64,000 nucleotides of DNA from a bacterium (GTDB lineage: Bacteria > Myxococcota_A > Bradymonadia > UBA7976 > UBA1532), in the NCBI GenBank assembly GCA_030426085.1, contig JAUHYW010000005.1, positions 124,001-188,000 on the forward strand, given 5' to 3'. A program made the position numbers and the translations under genes. Shown here in pieces: positions 29,920 through 39,394 of this stretch (position 1 is its first letter; each line of letters opens with the position of its first letter). The notes beneath the pieces were generated by a model. That model was given only the letters and a program-made list of their open reading frames with translations. It did not search any database and was not told the DNA's origin.

Positions 29920-30843
29920 ATGACCGACATCCACCACCGCCTGAGCACGCTGTCGGTGCCCCTGCGCACCCGCATCCTGCGGCTGCTCGCCGACGAGGAG
30001 CTGGGGGTCGGCGAGCTGGCCCGGGTGGTCCAGACCCCGCAGCCGACGGTCAGCCGGCACCTCAAGACCCTGCTCGACGACGGCTGGCTGGTGCGGCGCA
30101 AGGTGGGCACCTCGTCGCTCTACGAGCTCAACCCGCAGCTCGGCGAGGCCGAGCGGGCGCTGTGGGCGCTGGTCGCCGGCACGCTGGACGCCCGCTGGCC
30201 CGACGATCACATCCGGCTGGCCGCGGTGCTCGCCGAGCGGGAGGACGGGCGGCACTTCTTCGGGCGGGTGGCCGAGAAGTGGGTCGGGCTGCGCCAGGAG
30301 ATGTTCGGCGAGGGGCACCTCGTGCCGGCGATCGCGGCGCTGCTGCCCGATGGCATCACCGTGGCCGATCTGGGCTGCGGGCCGGGCGACCTGACGGCCC
30401 ACCTGGCCGAGGCCGGGGCCCGGGTGATCGCGATCGACCGCGAGCCGGCCATGCTCGAGGCCGCCGGGCGCCGGGTGGGGCACCTGCCGCACGTCGAGCT
30501 GCGGGCGGGCGAGCTGGAGGCCCCGCCCCTCGCCCCGGGCGAGGTCGATCTGGCGCTCTTGTGCCTGGTGCTGCACCACGTCGAGCACCCGGTCCGGGCC
30601 CTGGCGGCGGCGGCCCGGGCCCTGGCCCCGGGGGGGGCGATCGTGGTGCTCGACATGGTGGGGCACGACCGGGCCGAGTACCGCCGCACGATGGGGCACG
30701 TCCACCTCGGCTTCGACCCGGCGGCGGTGGCCGCGATGGCCCGCGAGGCGGGGCTGCGCATCAGCCGCAGCCGGGTGCTGACCCCTCAGGCGGGCGCCAC
30801 CGGGCCGGCGCTGTTCCTCGCCCGGATGGTGGGCGTCGCTTGA
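29920..30843 (+). CDS. ArsR-type regulator fused to SAM-methyltransferase domain (SahR-like)
   Basis: A 307-residue two-domain protein. Residues 1-85 are an ArsR-type winged helix (LSVPLRTRILRLLADEELGVGELARVVQTPQPTVSRHLKTLLDDGWLVRRKVGTSSLYEL). Residues from about 130 are a class I SAM-binding domain (VADLGCGPGDLTAHLAEAGARVIAIDRE, ALLCLVLHHVEHPVRALAAAARAL). This fusion next to ahcY matches SahR, the SAH-responsive repressor of methionine-cycle genes known from Desulfovibrio and other Proteobacteria. ATG 29920 was chosen; a GTG at 29857 is in frame but would overlap the operator. It may bind SAH or SAM as effector rather than methylate. Confidence 0.82.
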   Translation: MTDIHHRLSTLSVPLRTRILRLLADEELGVGELARVVQTPQPTVSRHLKTLLDDGWLVRRKVGTSSLYELNPQLGEAERALWALVAGTLDARWPDDHIRLAAVLAEREDGRHFFGRVAEKWVGLRQEMFGEGHLVPAIAALLPDGITVADLGCGPGDLTAHLAEAGARVIAIDREPAMLEAAGRRVGHLPHVELRAGELEAPPLAPGEVDLALLCLVLHHVEHPVRALAAAARALAPGGAIVVLDMVGHDRAEYRRTMGHVHLGFDPAAVAAMAREAGLRISRSRVLTPQAGATGPALFLARMVGVA

Positions 30844-30868
30844 CAAGCCCCCGACGGCTGCCCATAAC
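30840..30868 (+). promoter_or_regulatory. Promoter of tetR-etfBA
   Basis: A consensus TTGACA (30840-30845), 17 nt, then CATAAC (30863-30868). The -35 overlaps the stop codon of the SahR-like gene. Expected transcription would start near 30875, a few nt before the palindromic operator, giving a leader of about 9 nt. Confidence 0.6.
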
Positions 30869-30878
30869 AATATCCGGC

Positions 30879-30900
30879 GCTGAATGACGGTTCATTCAGC
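30879..30900. promoter_or_regulatory. FadR (YsiA)-type operator
   Basis: Perfect inverted repeat with 9-bp arms GCTGAATGA and TCATTCAGC and a 4-nt spacer CGGT. The core TGAATGA-N4-TCATTCA is the operator described for Bacillus subtilis FadR (TGAATGAMTANTCATTCA). It overlaps the tetR start codon at 30884, directly downstream of the promoter, so a bound repressor would block initiation. Confidence 0.8.
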
Positions 30901-31561
30901 GGCCGCGACCCCCCGACCCCGGAGGCGCCCGATCAGTCAGCCAGCCCCCAGCGAGCGCGGCGACAAGCGCGAGCGCATCATCGAGGCGGCCATCAAGGTC
31001 TTCGCCGAGCGCGGGTTCTATCACGCCCGGGTGAGCGAGGTGGCCGCCGAGGCGGGGGTGGCCGGGGGCACGATCTACAACTACTTCCGCAATAAAGACG
31101 ACCTGCTCATCAGCCTCTTCGAAGACCGGATGGAGGCCATCCTGGCCGACTTCCGGGCCGAGCTGGCCGGCCTCGACTCGGCGGCCGACCGGCTGCGGCG
31201 CTTCGTCGAGCTGCACCTGGCGATGGTCGCCCGCGACCCGCAGCTCGCCGAGGTGCTGACCGTCGAGCTGCGCCAGTCGTCGAAGTTCATGCGGGAGTAC
31301 AAAGCGCGCAAGTTCGGCGAGTACCTCGGGCTGCTCGAGGGGCTCGTCGTCGAGGGCGTCGAGCGGGGCGAGTTCCGCGCCGACATCGACCCCCGGATCC
31401 TCAAGCGGGCCCTGTTCGGGGCCATCGACGAGGTCAGCCTGTTCTGGGTCGGCGCCCGCCGCGCCCGCAACCCTCAGCCCTACGCCCTCGAGGACGCCGC
31501 CGAGCAGATCTGGCGGCTCTACGCCGGGGGCCTCATCCGACCGCAGGAGAGCACGCCGTGA
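30884..31561 (+). CDS. TetR-family regulator, FadR/YsiA type
   Basis: A 225-residue regulator. The TetR helix-turn-helix spans about residues 29-75 (RERIIEAAIKVFAERGFYHARVSEVAAEAGVAGGTIYNYFRNKDDLL). The C-terminal ligand domain resembles FadR/YsiA (VELHLAMVARDPQLAEVLTVELRQS). It is coupled by a 4-nt GTGA overlap to etfB, the arrangement seen in the Bacillus fadR-etfBA operon, where long-chain acyl-CoA releases the repressor. ATG 30884 is the only start codon before the HTH and lies inside the operator, so the regulator probably represses its own operon. Confidence 0.85.
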   Translation: MTVHSAAATPRPRRRPISQPAPSERGDKRERIIEAAIKVFAERGFYHARVSEVAAEAGVAGGTIYNYFRNKDDLLISLFEDRMEAILADFRAELAGLDSAADRLRRFVELHLAMVARDPQLAEVLTVELRQSSKFMREYKARKFGEYLGLLEGLVVEGVERGEFRADIDPRILKRALFGAIDEVSLFWVGARRARNPQPYALEDAAEQIWRLYAGGLIRPQESTP

Positions 31562-32313
31562 AGATCCTGGTCTCGGCCAAGCGGGTCACCGACCCGTACT
31601 CGAAGATCACCGTCGGCAAGGACGGTCGCCTCGACACCGAGGACGTCGACTACAAGATGAACCCGTTCTGCGAGATCGCCGTCGAGGCGGCCCTCCAGAT
31701 CGCCGAGGACGCCGACGACCCCGAGGTCGTGGTGGTGTCGATCGGCGAGGACGAGGCCACCAAGGAGATCCGCACCGCGCTGGCGATGGGGGCCGATCGG
31801 GGCATCCTCGTCGAGCACGACGAGGCCGAGCTGGACTCCGACCTGACCGCCCGCATCTTCTGCAAGATCATCGCCGACGAAGAGCCCGACATCGTCCTGC
31901 TCGGCAAGCAGGCGGTCGACGGCGACAGCAACCAGGTGGCCCAGCTCGTCGCCGAGTACATGGGCTGGCCCCAGGCGTGCTTCGCCTACGAGATCGAGGT
32001 GAACGACGACGAGGACGGGGCCACCGTCAAGCGGGAGGTCGACGGCGGCGTCGAGACGGTCGAGCTGACCTTCCCCGCGGTGCTCACCACCGACCTGCGG
32101 CTCAACGAGCCGCGCTACGCCAGCCTGCCGGGCATCATGCGCGCCAAGCGCAAGCCGCTCGACGAGACCGACCTCGACGACCTCGACCTCGAGCCGACGC
32201 TCAAGGTCGAGGTGCTCGGCTTCGAGATGCCGCCCGAGCGCAAGGCGGGGGAGAAGGTCGGCTCGGTCGACGAGCTGCTCGACAAGCTCGCCAACGAGGC
32301 CAAGGTCATCTGA
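31558..32313 (+). CDS. etfB: Electron transfer flavoprotein beta subunit
   Basis: A 251-residue ETF small subunit. It begins KILVSAKRVTDPYSKI, then DYKMNPFCEIAVEAALQIAED, and has the AMP-binding-loop-like region LGKQAVDGDSNQVAQLVAEYMGWPQA. With EtfA it carries electrons from acyl-CoA dehydrogenases to the quinone pool. The start is GTG 31558, overlapping the tetR stop; the FadR-type control suggests a role in fatty-acid beta-oxidation. Confidence 0.95.
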   Translation: MKILVSAKRVTDPYSKITVGKDGRLDTEDVDYKMNPFCEIAVEAALQIAEDADDPEVVVVSIGEDEATKEIRTALAMGADRGILVEHDEAELDSDLTARIFCKIIADEEPDIVLLGKQAVDGDSNQVAQLVAEYMGWPQACFAYEIEVNDDEDGATVKREVDGGVETVELTFPAVLTTDLRLNEPRYASLPGIMRAKRKPLDETDLDDLDLEPTLKVEVLGFEMPPERKAGEKVGSVDELLDKLANEAKVI

Positions 32314-32344
32314 TTCGCCCGCGAGGCACGAAGGAGCACGCACC

Positions 32345-33307
32345 ATGAGCAACATCATCGTTCTCGCCGAGCAGCAGGACGGCAAGCTGGCCAACGCGAC
32401 CCTCAACGCCATCGGCGCGGCGAAGCAGCTCGCCGGCTTCGTCGGCGGCGGCTTCTCGGTCGCGGTGGCCGGCAACGGCGTCGGCGCGGTGGCCGAGGCG
32501 CTCGCCGGCTACGGGGCGGAGAAAGTCTATCTGGCTGAGGATCCGGCCCTCGAGAAGTACACCGCCCAGGCCTACGCCCAGGCGCTGCACAGCGCGGCGG
32601 TCGCCTCGGGCGCGAAGTTCGTCGTCGCCGCGGCGACCTCCATCGGCAAGGACTGCGTCCCCCGGGTCGCCGCCCGGCTCGACGCGGGCATGGCCAGCGA
32701 TGTCATCCGCATCGCCGAGGGCCCGGTCTACACCCGCCCGATGTGGGCCGGCTCGGTGCTGGGGCGGGTCAAGGTCAACACCGACATCCAGGTGCTGACC
32801 GTGCGCCCGACCGAGTTCGAGAAGGCTCAGGCCAGCGGCGGCGCGAGCCCGGTGGAGTCGATCGACGCCGGGGTCGACGCCGGCAGCCTGCGCATGAAGT
32901 ACGTCGGCCTCGACGCCGCCGAGTCCGACCGCCCGGCGCTGACCGACGCCGACGTGGTCATCTCGGGCGGGCGGGGGCTCAAGGACCCCAAGAACTTCGC
33001 GCTCGTCGAGAAGCTGGCCGATCTGCTCGGCGGCGCGGTCGGCGCGACCCGGGCGGTGGTCGACGCCGGCTGGGTGCCCAACGACTGGCAGGTGGGCCAG
33101 ACCGGCAAGGTCGTCGCCCCCAAGCTGTACATCGCGGTCGGCATCAGCGGCGCGATCCAGCACCTCGCCGGTATGAAGGGCTCGAAGACCATCGTGGCGA
33201 TCAACAAGGATCCCGACGCCCCGATCTTCGGCGTGGCCGACTACGGCCTCGTGGCGGATCTCTTCGACGTCGTGCCCGAGCTGACCGAGAAGCTCGCCGC
33301 CCGCTGA
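32345..33307 (+). CDS. etfA: Electron transfer flavoprotein alpha subunit
   Basis: A 320-residue ETF large subunit. The C-terminal FAD domain shows [77 protein letters not shown] 32345 has an AAGGAG site. The gene after it begins 1 nt past the stop. Confidence 0.96.
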   Translation: MSNIIVLAEQQDGKLANATLNAIGAAKQLAGFVGGGFSVAVAGNGVGAVAEALAGYGAEKVYLAEDPALEKYTAQAYAQALHSAAVASGAKFVVAAATSIGKDCVPRVAARLDAGMASDVIRIAEGPVYTRPMWAGSVLGRVKVNTDIQVLTVRPTEFEKAQASGGASPVESIDAGVDAGSLRMKYVGLDAAESDRPALTDADVVISGGRGLKDPKNFALVEKLADLLGGAVGATRAVVDAGWVPNDWQVGQTGKVVAPKLYIAVGISGAIQHLAGMKGSKTIVAINKDPDAPIFGVADYGLVADLFDVVPELTEKLAAR

Positions 33308-33308
33308 G

Positions 33309-33617
33309 GTGGCCCCGCCCTCCGATCCCACCCCCCGGGGCCCGCTCGTCGTGCCCCACCCCCGGATCGCCGCCCGCCTCATCGGCGGGCGGGCGCTGAT
33401 CCTCGACCCCCGCCACGACGCGTTGCAGCGGCTCAACGAGACCGGCTCGTTCGTCTGGGATCTGATCGCCCGCCGGGCATACGACCGGGACGCCCTGCTC
33501 GCCGCGCTGCTGGATGAGTTCGACGTCGACCGGGCCACCGCCGCCGCCGATCTGGACGCTCTGCTCGCCGAGATGCGGGCCCGCGACCTGATCGCGGAGG
33601 TCGCGCCCGGCACATGA
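33309..33617 (+). CDS. PqqD-like RiPP recognition protein
   Basis: A 102-residue protein of the PqqD fold, the leader-peptide-binding element of RiPP systems. It carries ILDPRHDALQRLNETGSFVWDLIARRAYDRDALLAALLDEFDV (about residues 31-73), the PqqD-like LNxTGxxVWxLI signature, with a C-terminal helix. GTG 33309 follows the etfA stop by 1 nt, so translation is coupled to etfA. The candidate precursor, radical SAM and kinase-like genes lie 6-8 kb downstream, beyond the giant lipoprotein. Confidence 0.85.
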   Translation: MAPPSDPTPRGPLVVPHPRIAARLIGGRALILDPRHDALQRLNETGSFVWDLIARRAYDRDALLAALLDEFDVDRATAAADLDALLAEMRARDLIAEVAPGT

Positions 33618-33692
33618 GCGGGGCGCGGCCGATTCGCATCGACCGCCCGCGCCGTGGACAATCCCCTGACCGTTCGAGACGTGGGGCAGAGC

Positions 33693-36600
33693 ATGAGCCG
33701 TCGACTGGTGTGGGTGTGTGTCTGGGCGCTCTTGATCGGGTGTGACGACGATCAACCGGCCGTCGCCGGCGATCAGGGGCCGATCGACGGCTCGCTCGAC
33801 GCCGTGCCCGATCCCGAGCCCGACGCCGGCCCCGAGCCCGACGCCGGCCCCGAGGCCCGGATCCGCATCGTCTCGCCGATGGCCGGGGCCCGCCTGACCG
33901 GGGCCGACGACCTGGAGGGCGACGCCGGCAGCGGGGTGCGGGTCGAGGTGACGGTCGAGGCCGAGGGCGCCGACGACGGGCGGGTCCGGATCACGGTCGA
34001 CGGCCTGGAGTATCGGGCGCCGGTCGAGGAGGGCCGGGCGACGGCGGTCGTGGCGCTGCCGGCGGCCGAGATGCAGCGGGTGCCCATCGAGGCGATGATC
34101 GTGGCCGGCGGCGCGCCGGTGGTCGACCGGATCGAGGTGGTGGTCGCCGTGCGCCGGCTGGCGCTGGCCGTCGAGCCGCTGCCCGCCGGGGGGTGCGACT
34201 TCGGCGCCGACGACGACCGCGACCCCGAGGCGCCCGGCATCCAGAGCGCGCTCGTGATCACCGGCGAGGGGCTGGCGCGGGTCGAGGTGCAGCGCGCGGG
34301 CGGCGCGGTCTTCGAGCAGCCGGCCGAGGGGGGCCGGGCCGAGGTGCCGCTGACGTTCGCCGATGGGTCGGCCGAGCTGACCGTCGTCGGCCGGGCGTCC
34401 GACGCGCTGCCCGGCACGATCGGGCCGCTGGTCTACACCGCCCGCTCGACCGCGCCGACGCTGGACGTGCAGATCCTGCGGGGCGTGGCCAATGGGATCG
34501 GCGAGATCGACGAGGCCAGCGGCCGGGCCACCTGGGCCTTCGCCGGCGACAGCACCGGGCTGGCGCCGGGCGCCGCCCTGACCGTGGCCTGGGATCCGCC
34601 CCTGCCGGGCGCCGCCGAGCGGGCGGTCGTCGACGACGAGGGGCGGTTCACGGTCGAGGCGGCCTTGCCGTTGCAGAGCGTCTGGGCCGGGCGGCTCACC
34701 GTGACCGGGGCCGACACCTGCGGGGCCAGGGCCGTCTTCGAGGCCGACGAGGTGCGCCTCGACGCGGTGCGGCCGGTGGTGCGCATCGTCGACCCGCCCG
34801 ACGGCCGCCGGCTGACCGTGCTGGACGACGTCGACCCCGAGCGCCTGGGGGTGCAGGTGGCGTTCACCGTCGCGGTCGACGACCCCCGACCCGACGTCGG
34901 CTACCGGCTCGCGGTGTGGTGCGGCCCGCCCGGTGAGCAGCCCGATCAGCGGTCGCGGATCCCGAGCGACGCCGCCACCCGCTTCGAAGTGCCCGAGCGG
35001 CCGGTCATCGGCACCTTCGACCCCGACGAGCGGGGCGAGGTGGACTGCTTCGTGCTGGCCGAGAGCTTCCCCAACGGGGCCGAGGAGATCCGCAGCCGCT
35101 ATCGGCTGTCGTTCGACCAGCCCACCTTCCGGGTGACCGAGCCCGCGGTCGACGCCGGCTGCCTGACGCCGCAGCGGCTGCGGGTCGCCGGGGTCGGGGT
35201 GGATCTGGACGGCAACGACCCCCGGCTGGCGGTGGTCGCGGTGGGCCCCGACGGGGTCGCCCGCGAGCCGGTCCCGCTCGTCGCGCTGGGGGAGGAGGCC
35301 TTCGCCGTCGATCTGGGCCCCGAGGCGCTGCCCGACGGGGTGTGGACGCTGCGGGTCGAAGGCACCGTCTTCGGCGGCGTGCCGGTGACGGTGGTGCCGG
35401 CCGCGATCCCGGTGACCCTCGACCGCGAGGCGCCGACGCTCGAGGTGCTGACCCCCGCCGAGCCCCACCTCGCCGACGACGATCCGGCGGCCGCCGGCTT
35501 CCAGACCGCGGTGCGGGCCCGGGTATGCGGCGCGGCGGGGCAGGCGGTGCGGGCGACGAGCCAGGGGCTGATCGAGGGCGCGCCGTACGCCGCCGAGGCG
35601 CCGGTGCCGGCCGGGGACTGCGCCGAGGTCGCGCTGCCCCCGTTCACCGCGCCGCTGGGCCCCATCCGGCTGACGGTGGAGACGGCCGACGCCTGCGGGC
35701 ACACGGCCGAGGTCGGGGTCCTCACCCGCATCGACCCGGCCCGCATCGGGGCGTCGATCATCGCGCCGGCCGACGGGGTCGGCATCGACGCGGCGCTGGA
35801 CGATGACCCCGCGCCCGGCTGCCAGTTCGACCTCGAGGGGGTGATCGCCGGCCCTGGGGCCGACGCGCAGATCGCGGTGTGCACCACGGCGGATCAGGGG
35901 CGGCCCGACGCGGTCTGCCTCGGCGCCGACAGCGCGCTGGCCGGCCCGTGCGAGGTGCTGGGCGTGGCCGAGGCCGGGACCACCGTGCGCTGCCCGCTGA
36001 CCCTGATCGACGGGGCCCACGGGCTGACCCTGGTGGGGCAGAGCAACGGCCGGGTCGAGTCGGCGGCGGCGCAGATCGTCGCCGATTGCAGCCCGCCGAC
36101 GGTGACCGCGCTGGCCGTCGAGCAGGATCGGGACGGGGACGGCTGCGTCAACCGCCAGGAGCGGCTCGACCCGCTGGAGCCGGGCGACGCGGCCCGGGTG
36201 CGGGTGACGTTCGCGGTGGACGGCGTCGCCGACGGCCGCACGATCCGGCTGCGCACCGCGGGCGGACTCGACCTGGGGGTCGCCACGCTGGAGGGCGGCG
36301 CGGGGGCCATCGAGGCCACGCTGCCCGGGGGCGTGCACCGGCTGTATCTGCGGGGGCAGGACGCCGTCGGCAACCCGCTGCCCGAGCCGGGCGAGGCGGG
36401 GGTGGTCCTGCGCACGGTGGAGGTCGACGTGCGGCCGCCGACGCCGACGCTGATCGGGCTCGACGACGGGGTGTGCCTCTCGGCGGCCGACGACATCGAC
36501 CCCGGGCAGGCCGGCTTGCAGTCCACGATCCGGGTGCAGACCGGCCGGGCCGGCGACGAGGCGGTGACGGTCGCCGTCGCCGTCGACGGGCAGGGCGCGG

Positions 36601-39380
36601 CCGCCCGGGACGGGGCGCTCGACCGCATGGACTTCGACCTGTCGCTGCCCGAGGGCCCCCGCGCGCTGACGGTCACCGCCGCCGACGCCTGCGGCAACGT
36701 GGGCAGCGTGGCCGGGTTCGCGACGCGCGACGGCCTGCCCGACTGGCAGGCCCCGCGCCCGGTCGCGGTGCAGGTCGACAGCGTGGCCCCCGGCCTGCGC
36801 CTCGTGGGGGTCGACGCGGGCGCCGAGGTCGACCCGGCGGACGACGCCGACGGCGACCCGGGCAACGGCTTCCAGCTCGACCTGATGGTCGAGGTCGACC
36901 CCGCCGCGCCGCTCGAAGCCGGGGCCGAGGTCGAGCTGCGGGTCGGCGACCAGCCGGCGGTCAGCGCGCCCAGCCCGCTGATCGTGCCCGACGACCTCGG
37001 CGGCCTGCTGCCGGCCCGGCTGACCCTGGCCGGCGGCGAGCAGATCCTGACCGCGCGGGCGACCGACGCCTGCGGCAACACCGGCACCTCGCCGGCGGTC
37101 CCGATCACGGTGGACGTGCCCGGCTGCGTCAGCCGCATCGTCGGCTTCGACGACAACCCCGCGGTGCGCCCCGACGCGGCGCCGCTGACGGTGCTCGGCG
37201 AGGTCGACCGCATCGACGTGGCCTGCATCGGGGCCCCGGTCCGGCTGGTGATCGACGGGGTCGCCGGGCCCCAGGCGGTGGTCGGAGAGGACGGCGGGGT
37301 GCGCTTCGACGGGGTCGCGCTCGGCGAGGGGGCCCACGCGCTCACGCTGCGGGTCGGGCCGGTGCGCGACGTGACCCTCGACTCGCCGGTGCAGCGGGTG
37401 ATCGTCGATCCGATCGCGCCGACGGTGCGCATCACCCGCCCGGCCGGGCCCGATCCGGCCGCGCTGCTGACCGACGACCGCCCCGACCTCGACGGCCAGC
37501 AGACAGTGGTCATCGCCGAGGTCGACGAGCCCCGGGTCGACACCGCCCGCCGGGCCCGGCTGACCATCGACGGCCGGGCGGCGGGCGAGGTGGAGGTGCC
37601 CGACGAGAGCCCGGCCACGGTGGAGTTCCGCGACGTGACGGTGCCCACCGGGCGCCAGACGCTGGAGGTCTGCGTCATCGACGAGGCGGCCAACGTCGGC
37701 TGCGGGCGGCGGGTGGTCGACGCCGACCCGTCGCCCCCGGGCGGGGTGACCCCGGTGCGGGTCGAGGTGCGCGACCGGCGGGCGACCGAGGTGGCGTTCG
37801 TCTTCACCGCGCCGGGGGACGACGCCGACGGCGGGGGCATGGTCAGCGGCTACGCGCTGCGCCGGGCGGCGACGGCGTTCGCTGACGAGGCCGACTGGGC
37901 CGCGGCGGCCGGCACCGAGGTCCGGCTGCCGGCGACCGCCGCGCCCGGCGCCGAAGAGACGCTGATCGTGCGCGGCCCGGGGCCGACGCTGGTCGACGGG
38001 CTGGCGCTGAACCGGCTGCACGCGGTGGCCATCCGGGCGCTCGACGCCGCCGGCCGCCCCGGCCCGCTGGTCTCGGTGGAGGTCGATCTGCGGCTGCGCA
38101 TCGCCGACGGCGAGACCCCGGCGCCGACCGCGCCGTGGGCCGCGGGTGATCTGCTCAACGCCAGCTCGCCGGTGGTCGGGGTGGGCGACGTCGACGGGGA
38201 CGGCTTCGACGACATGCTGGTCGCGGCCATCCAGGGTCAGGAGACCGGCGCGGTGGCCTTCGTCTTCGGCGCGGCGGACCCGGCGGACTTCGAGGTGCGG
38301 GCGGTCGATCGGCTCCCGGACATGAACCCGGCCTTCTTCGGCGCGGTGGGCGTCGGGGCCGGTGATCTCAACGGCGACGGCGCGCCCGACGTGGCGATCC
38401 AGGGCTACGACGAGTTCTTCTCCTCGGTCGTCGTCGCGCTGTACTTCGGCTGCCCCGCGCCGTGCGGGCGGGCGGCGGTCGTCACCGCCGACGCGCAGGT
38501 CGACACCGACGGCCGGCAGCTCACGACCCACATCGCGGGGGTGGGCGACGTCTGGCAGCCCGACGGGGCCGGCTTCGACGATCTGTTGATCGGGGGCGCG
38601 CTGGGCAACGAGAACCGGGCCTACGTGGTCGCCGGGCGGGCCGAGTGGCCCGGCACCGAGGACGGGCGGCTCGAGGTCACCGACGTACCAGAGCCCGACC
38701 AGCGCATCGTGCAGTTGAACGGCGCCGACGGCAACGGCCCCACCGGCACCTACGCCGCCGGGCTCGGCGATCTGGACGGCGACGGCTTCGACGACCTCGC
38801 GCTGAGCCACGGGCCCGACCTGAACCAGAGCTACGTCTACTATGGCGGCGAGTGGGGCGAGGTCGTCGTCTACGACCGGCAGAGCCCGGATACGGTTCAG
38901 CTCTTCGACCCCTGCGGTGGCGCGAACGCGACCTTCGGCACCGGCTTCGTGGGCGGGGTCGACCTCGACGGCGACCCCGAGGGCCGCCCCGACTTCGTGG
39001 TGGGCAACCGGGCCAACAAGCGGCTGGTGGTCTTCGACGCCGACCGTCAGACGCTCGACTGCTTCGGCCGCTCGCCGGGGCAGTACGGGCGGGTATTCGA
39101 CCTCGCGGGGGACGTCGACGGCGACGGCGCGGTCGACATCATCGCCACCCACGGCGATCCGGCGGTGCCCGCGGCCCACATCTTCTACAACGACGGCCTC
39201 GGCCGCTTCGGGGTCGGGGCGCAGGCCTCGCCCCGCACCCCGCACGTCGTGCTCGACCAGCCCGCCCGGCGCAAGCTGGGGGTCGCCGGGGTCGGCGACA
39301 TGAACGGCGACGGCCTCGCCGACGTGGCGGCGGTCTACATCGACGGCGACGACGGCCTGCGCTGGATCGTCTACTATTGA
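33693..39380 (+). CDS. Giant Ig-like/FG-GAP lipoprotein
   Basis: An 1,895-residue secreted lipoprotein. ATG 33693 gives a signal MSRRLVWVCVWALLIGC with lipobox Cys at 17, followed by an Asp/Pro linker that includes an 18-bp tandem repeat. Residues about 60-1450 contain roughly ten Ig-like beta-sandwich repeats marked by A.DACGN segments (TAADACGNVG, RATDACGNTG, ETADACGHTA). From about residue 1480 come FG-GAP/VCBS repeats with Ca-binding loops (VGDVDGDGFDDMLVA, AGDLNGDGAPDVAI, LGDLDGDGFDDLAL, AGDVDGDGAVDIIA, VGDMNGDGLADVAA). Such a fold is typical of surface adhesins or ligand receptors. Its stop is 14 bp before the candidate precursor. Confidence 0.88.
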   Translation: MSRRLVWVCVWALLIGCDDDQPAVAGDQGPIDGSLDAVPDPEPDAGPEPDAGPEARIRIVSPMAGARLTGADDLEGDAGSGVRVEVTVEAEGADDGRVRITVDGLEYRAPVEEGRATAVVALPAAEMQRVPIEAMIVAGGAPVVDRIEVVVAVRRLALAVEPLPAGGCDFGADDDRDPEAPGIQSALVITGEGLARVEVQRAGGAVFEQPAEGGRAEVPLTFADGSAELTVVGRASDALPGTIGPLVYTARSTAPTLDVQILRGVANGIGEIDEASGRATWAFAGDSTGLAPGAALTVAWDPPLPGAAERAVVDDEGRFTVEAALPLQSVWAGRLTVTGADTCGARAVFEADEVRLDAVRPVVRIVDPPDGRRLTVLDDVDPERLGVQVAFTVAVDDPRPDVGYRLAVWCGPPGEQPDQRSRIPSDAATRFEVPERPVIGTFDPDERGEVDCFVLAESFPNGAEEIRSRYRLSFDQPTFRVTEPAVDAGCLTPQRLRVAGVGVDLDGNDPRLAVVAVGPDGVAREPVPLVALGEEAFAVDLGPEALPDGVWTLRVEGTVFGGVPVTVVPAAIPVTLDREAPTLEVLTPAEPHLADDDPAAAGFQTAVRARVCGAAGQAVRATSQGLIEGAPYAAEAPVPAGDCAEVALPPFTAPLGPIRLTVETADACGHTAEVGVLTRIDPARIGASIIAPADGVGIDAALDDDPAPGCQFDLEGVIAGPGADAQIAVCTTADQGRPDAVCLGADSALAGPCEVLGVAEAGTTVRCPLTLIDGAHGLTLVGQSNGRVESAAAQIVADCSPPTVTALAVEQDRDGDGCVNRQERLDPLEPGDAARVRVTFAVDGVADGRTIRLRTAGGLDLGVATLEGGAGAIEATLPGGVHRLYLRGQDAVGNPLPEPGEAGVVLRTVEVDVRPPTPTLIGLDDGVCLSAADDIDPGQAGLQSTIRVQTGRAGDEAVTVAVAVDGQGAAARDGALDRMDFDLSLPEGPRALTVTAADACGNVGSVAGFATRDGLPDWQAPRPVAVQVDSVAPGLRLVGVDAGAEVDPADDADGDPGNGFQLDLMVEVDPAAPLEAGAEVELRVGDQPAVSAPSPLIVPDDLGGLLPARLTLAGGEQILTARATDACGNTGTSPAVPITVDVPGCVSRIVGFDDNPAVRPDAAPLTVLGEVDRIDVACIGAPVRLVIDGVAGPQAVVGEDGGVRFDGVALGEGAHALTLRVGPVRDVTLDSPVQRVIVDPIAPTVRITRPAGPDPAALLTDDRPDLDGQQTVVIAEVDEPRVDTARRARLTIDGRAAGEVEVPDESPATVEFRDVTVPTGRQTLEVCVIDEAANVGCGRRVVDADPSPPGGVTPVRVEVRDRRATEVAFVFTAPGDDADGGGMVSGYALRRAATAFADEADWAAAAGTEVRLPATAAPGAEETLIVRGPGPTLVDGLALNRLHAVAIRALDAAGRPGPLVSVEVDLRLRIADGETPAPTAPWAAGDLLNASSPVVGVGDVDGDGFDDMLVAAIQGQETGAVAFVFGAADPADFEVRAVDRLPDMNPAFFGAVGVGAGDLNGDGAPDVAIQGYDEFFSSVVVALYFGCPAPCGRAAVVTADAQVDTDGRQLTTHIAGVGDVWQPDGAGFDDLLIGGALGNENRAYVVAGRAEWPGTEDGRLEVTDVPEPDQRIVQLNGADGNGPTGTYAAGLGDLDGDGFDDLALSHGPDLNQSYVYYGGEWGEVVVYDRQSPDTVQLFDPCGGANATFGTGFVGGVDLDGDPEGRPDFVVGNRANKRLVVFDADRQTLDCFGRSPGQYGRVFDLAGDVDGDGAVDIIATHGDPAVPAAHIFYNDGLGRFGVGAQASPRTPHVVLDQPARRKLGVAGVGDMNGDGLADVAAVYIDGDDGLRWIVYY
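33813..33854. repeat. 18-bp tandem repeat (2.3 copies)
   Basis: Two identical copies of an 18-bp unit at 33813-33830 and 33831-33848 and a partial third. They encode PEPDAG repeated in the linker after the lipobox. Confidence 0.9.
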
Positions 39381-39394
39381 GCGAGGAGGTCCCC

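Noticed and set aside
33201-39245. A 2,014-codon open frame on the minus strand
   Set aside because: It is antisense to the giant lipoprotein and etfA/pqqD; composition is low-complexity Arg/Pro/Gly/Asp/His without motifs or ribosome binding site. It is a byproduct of high GC.
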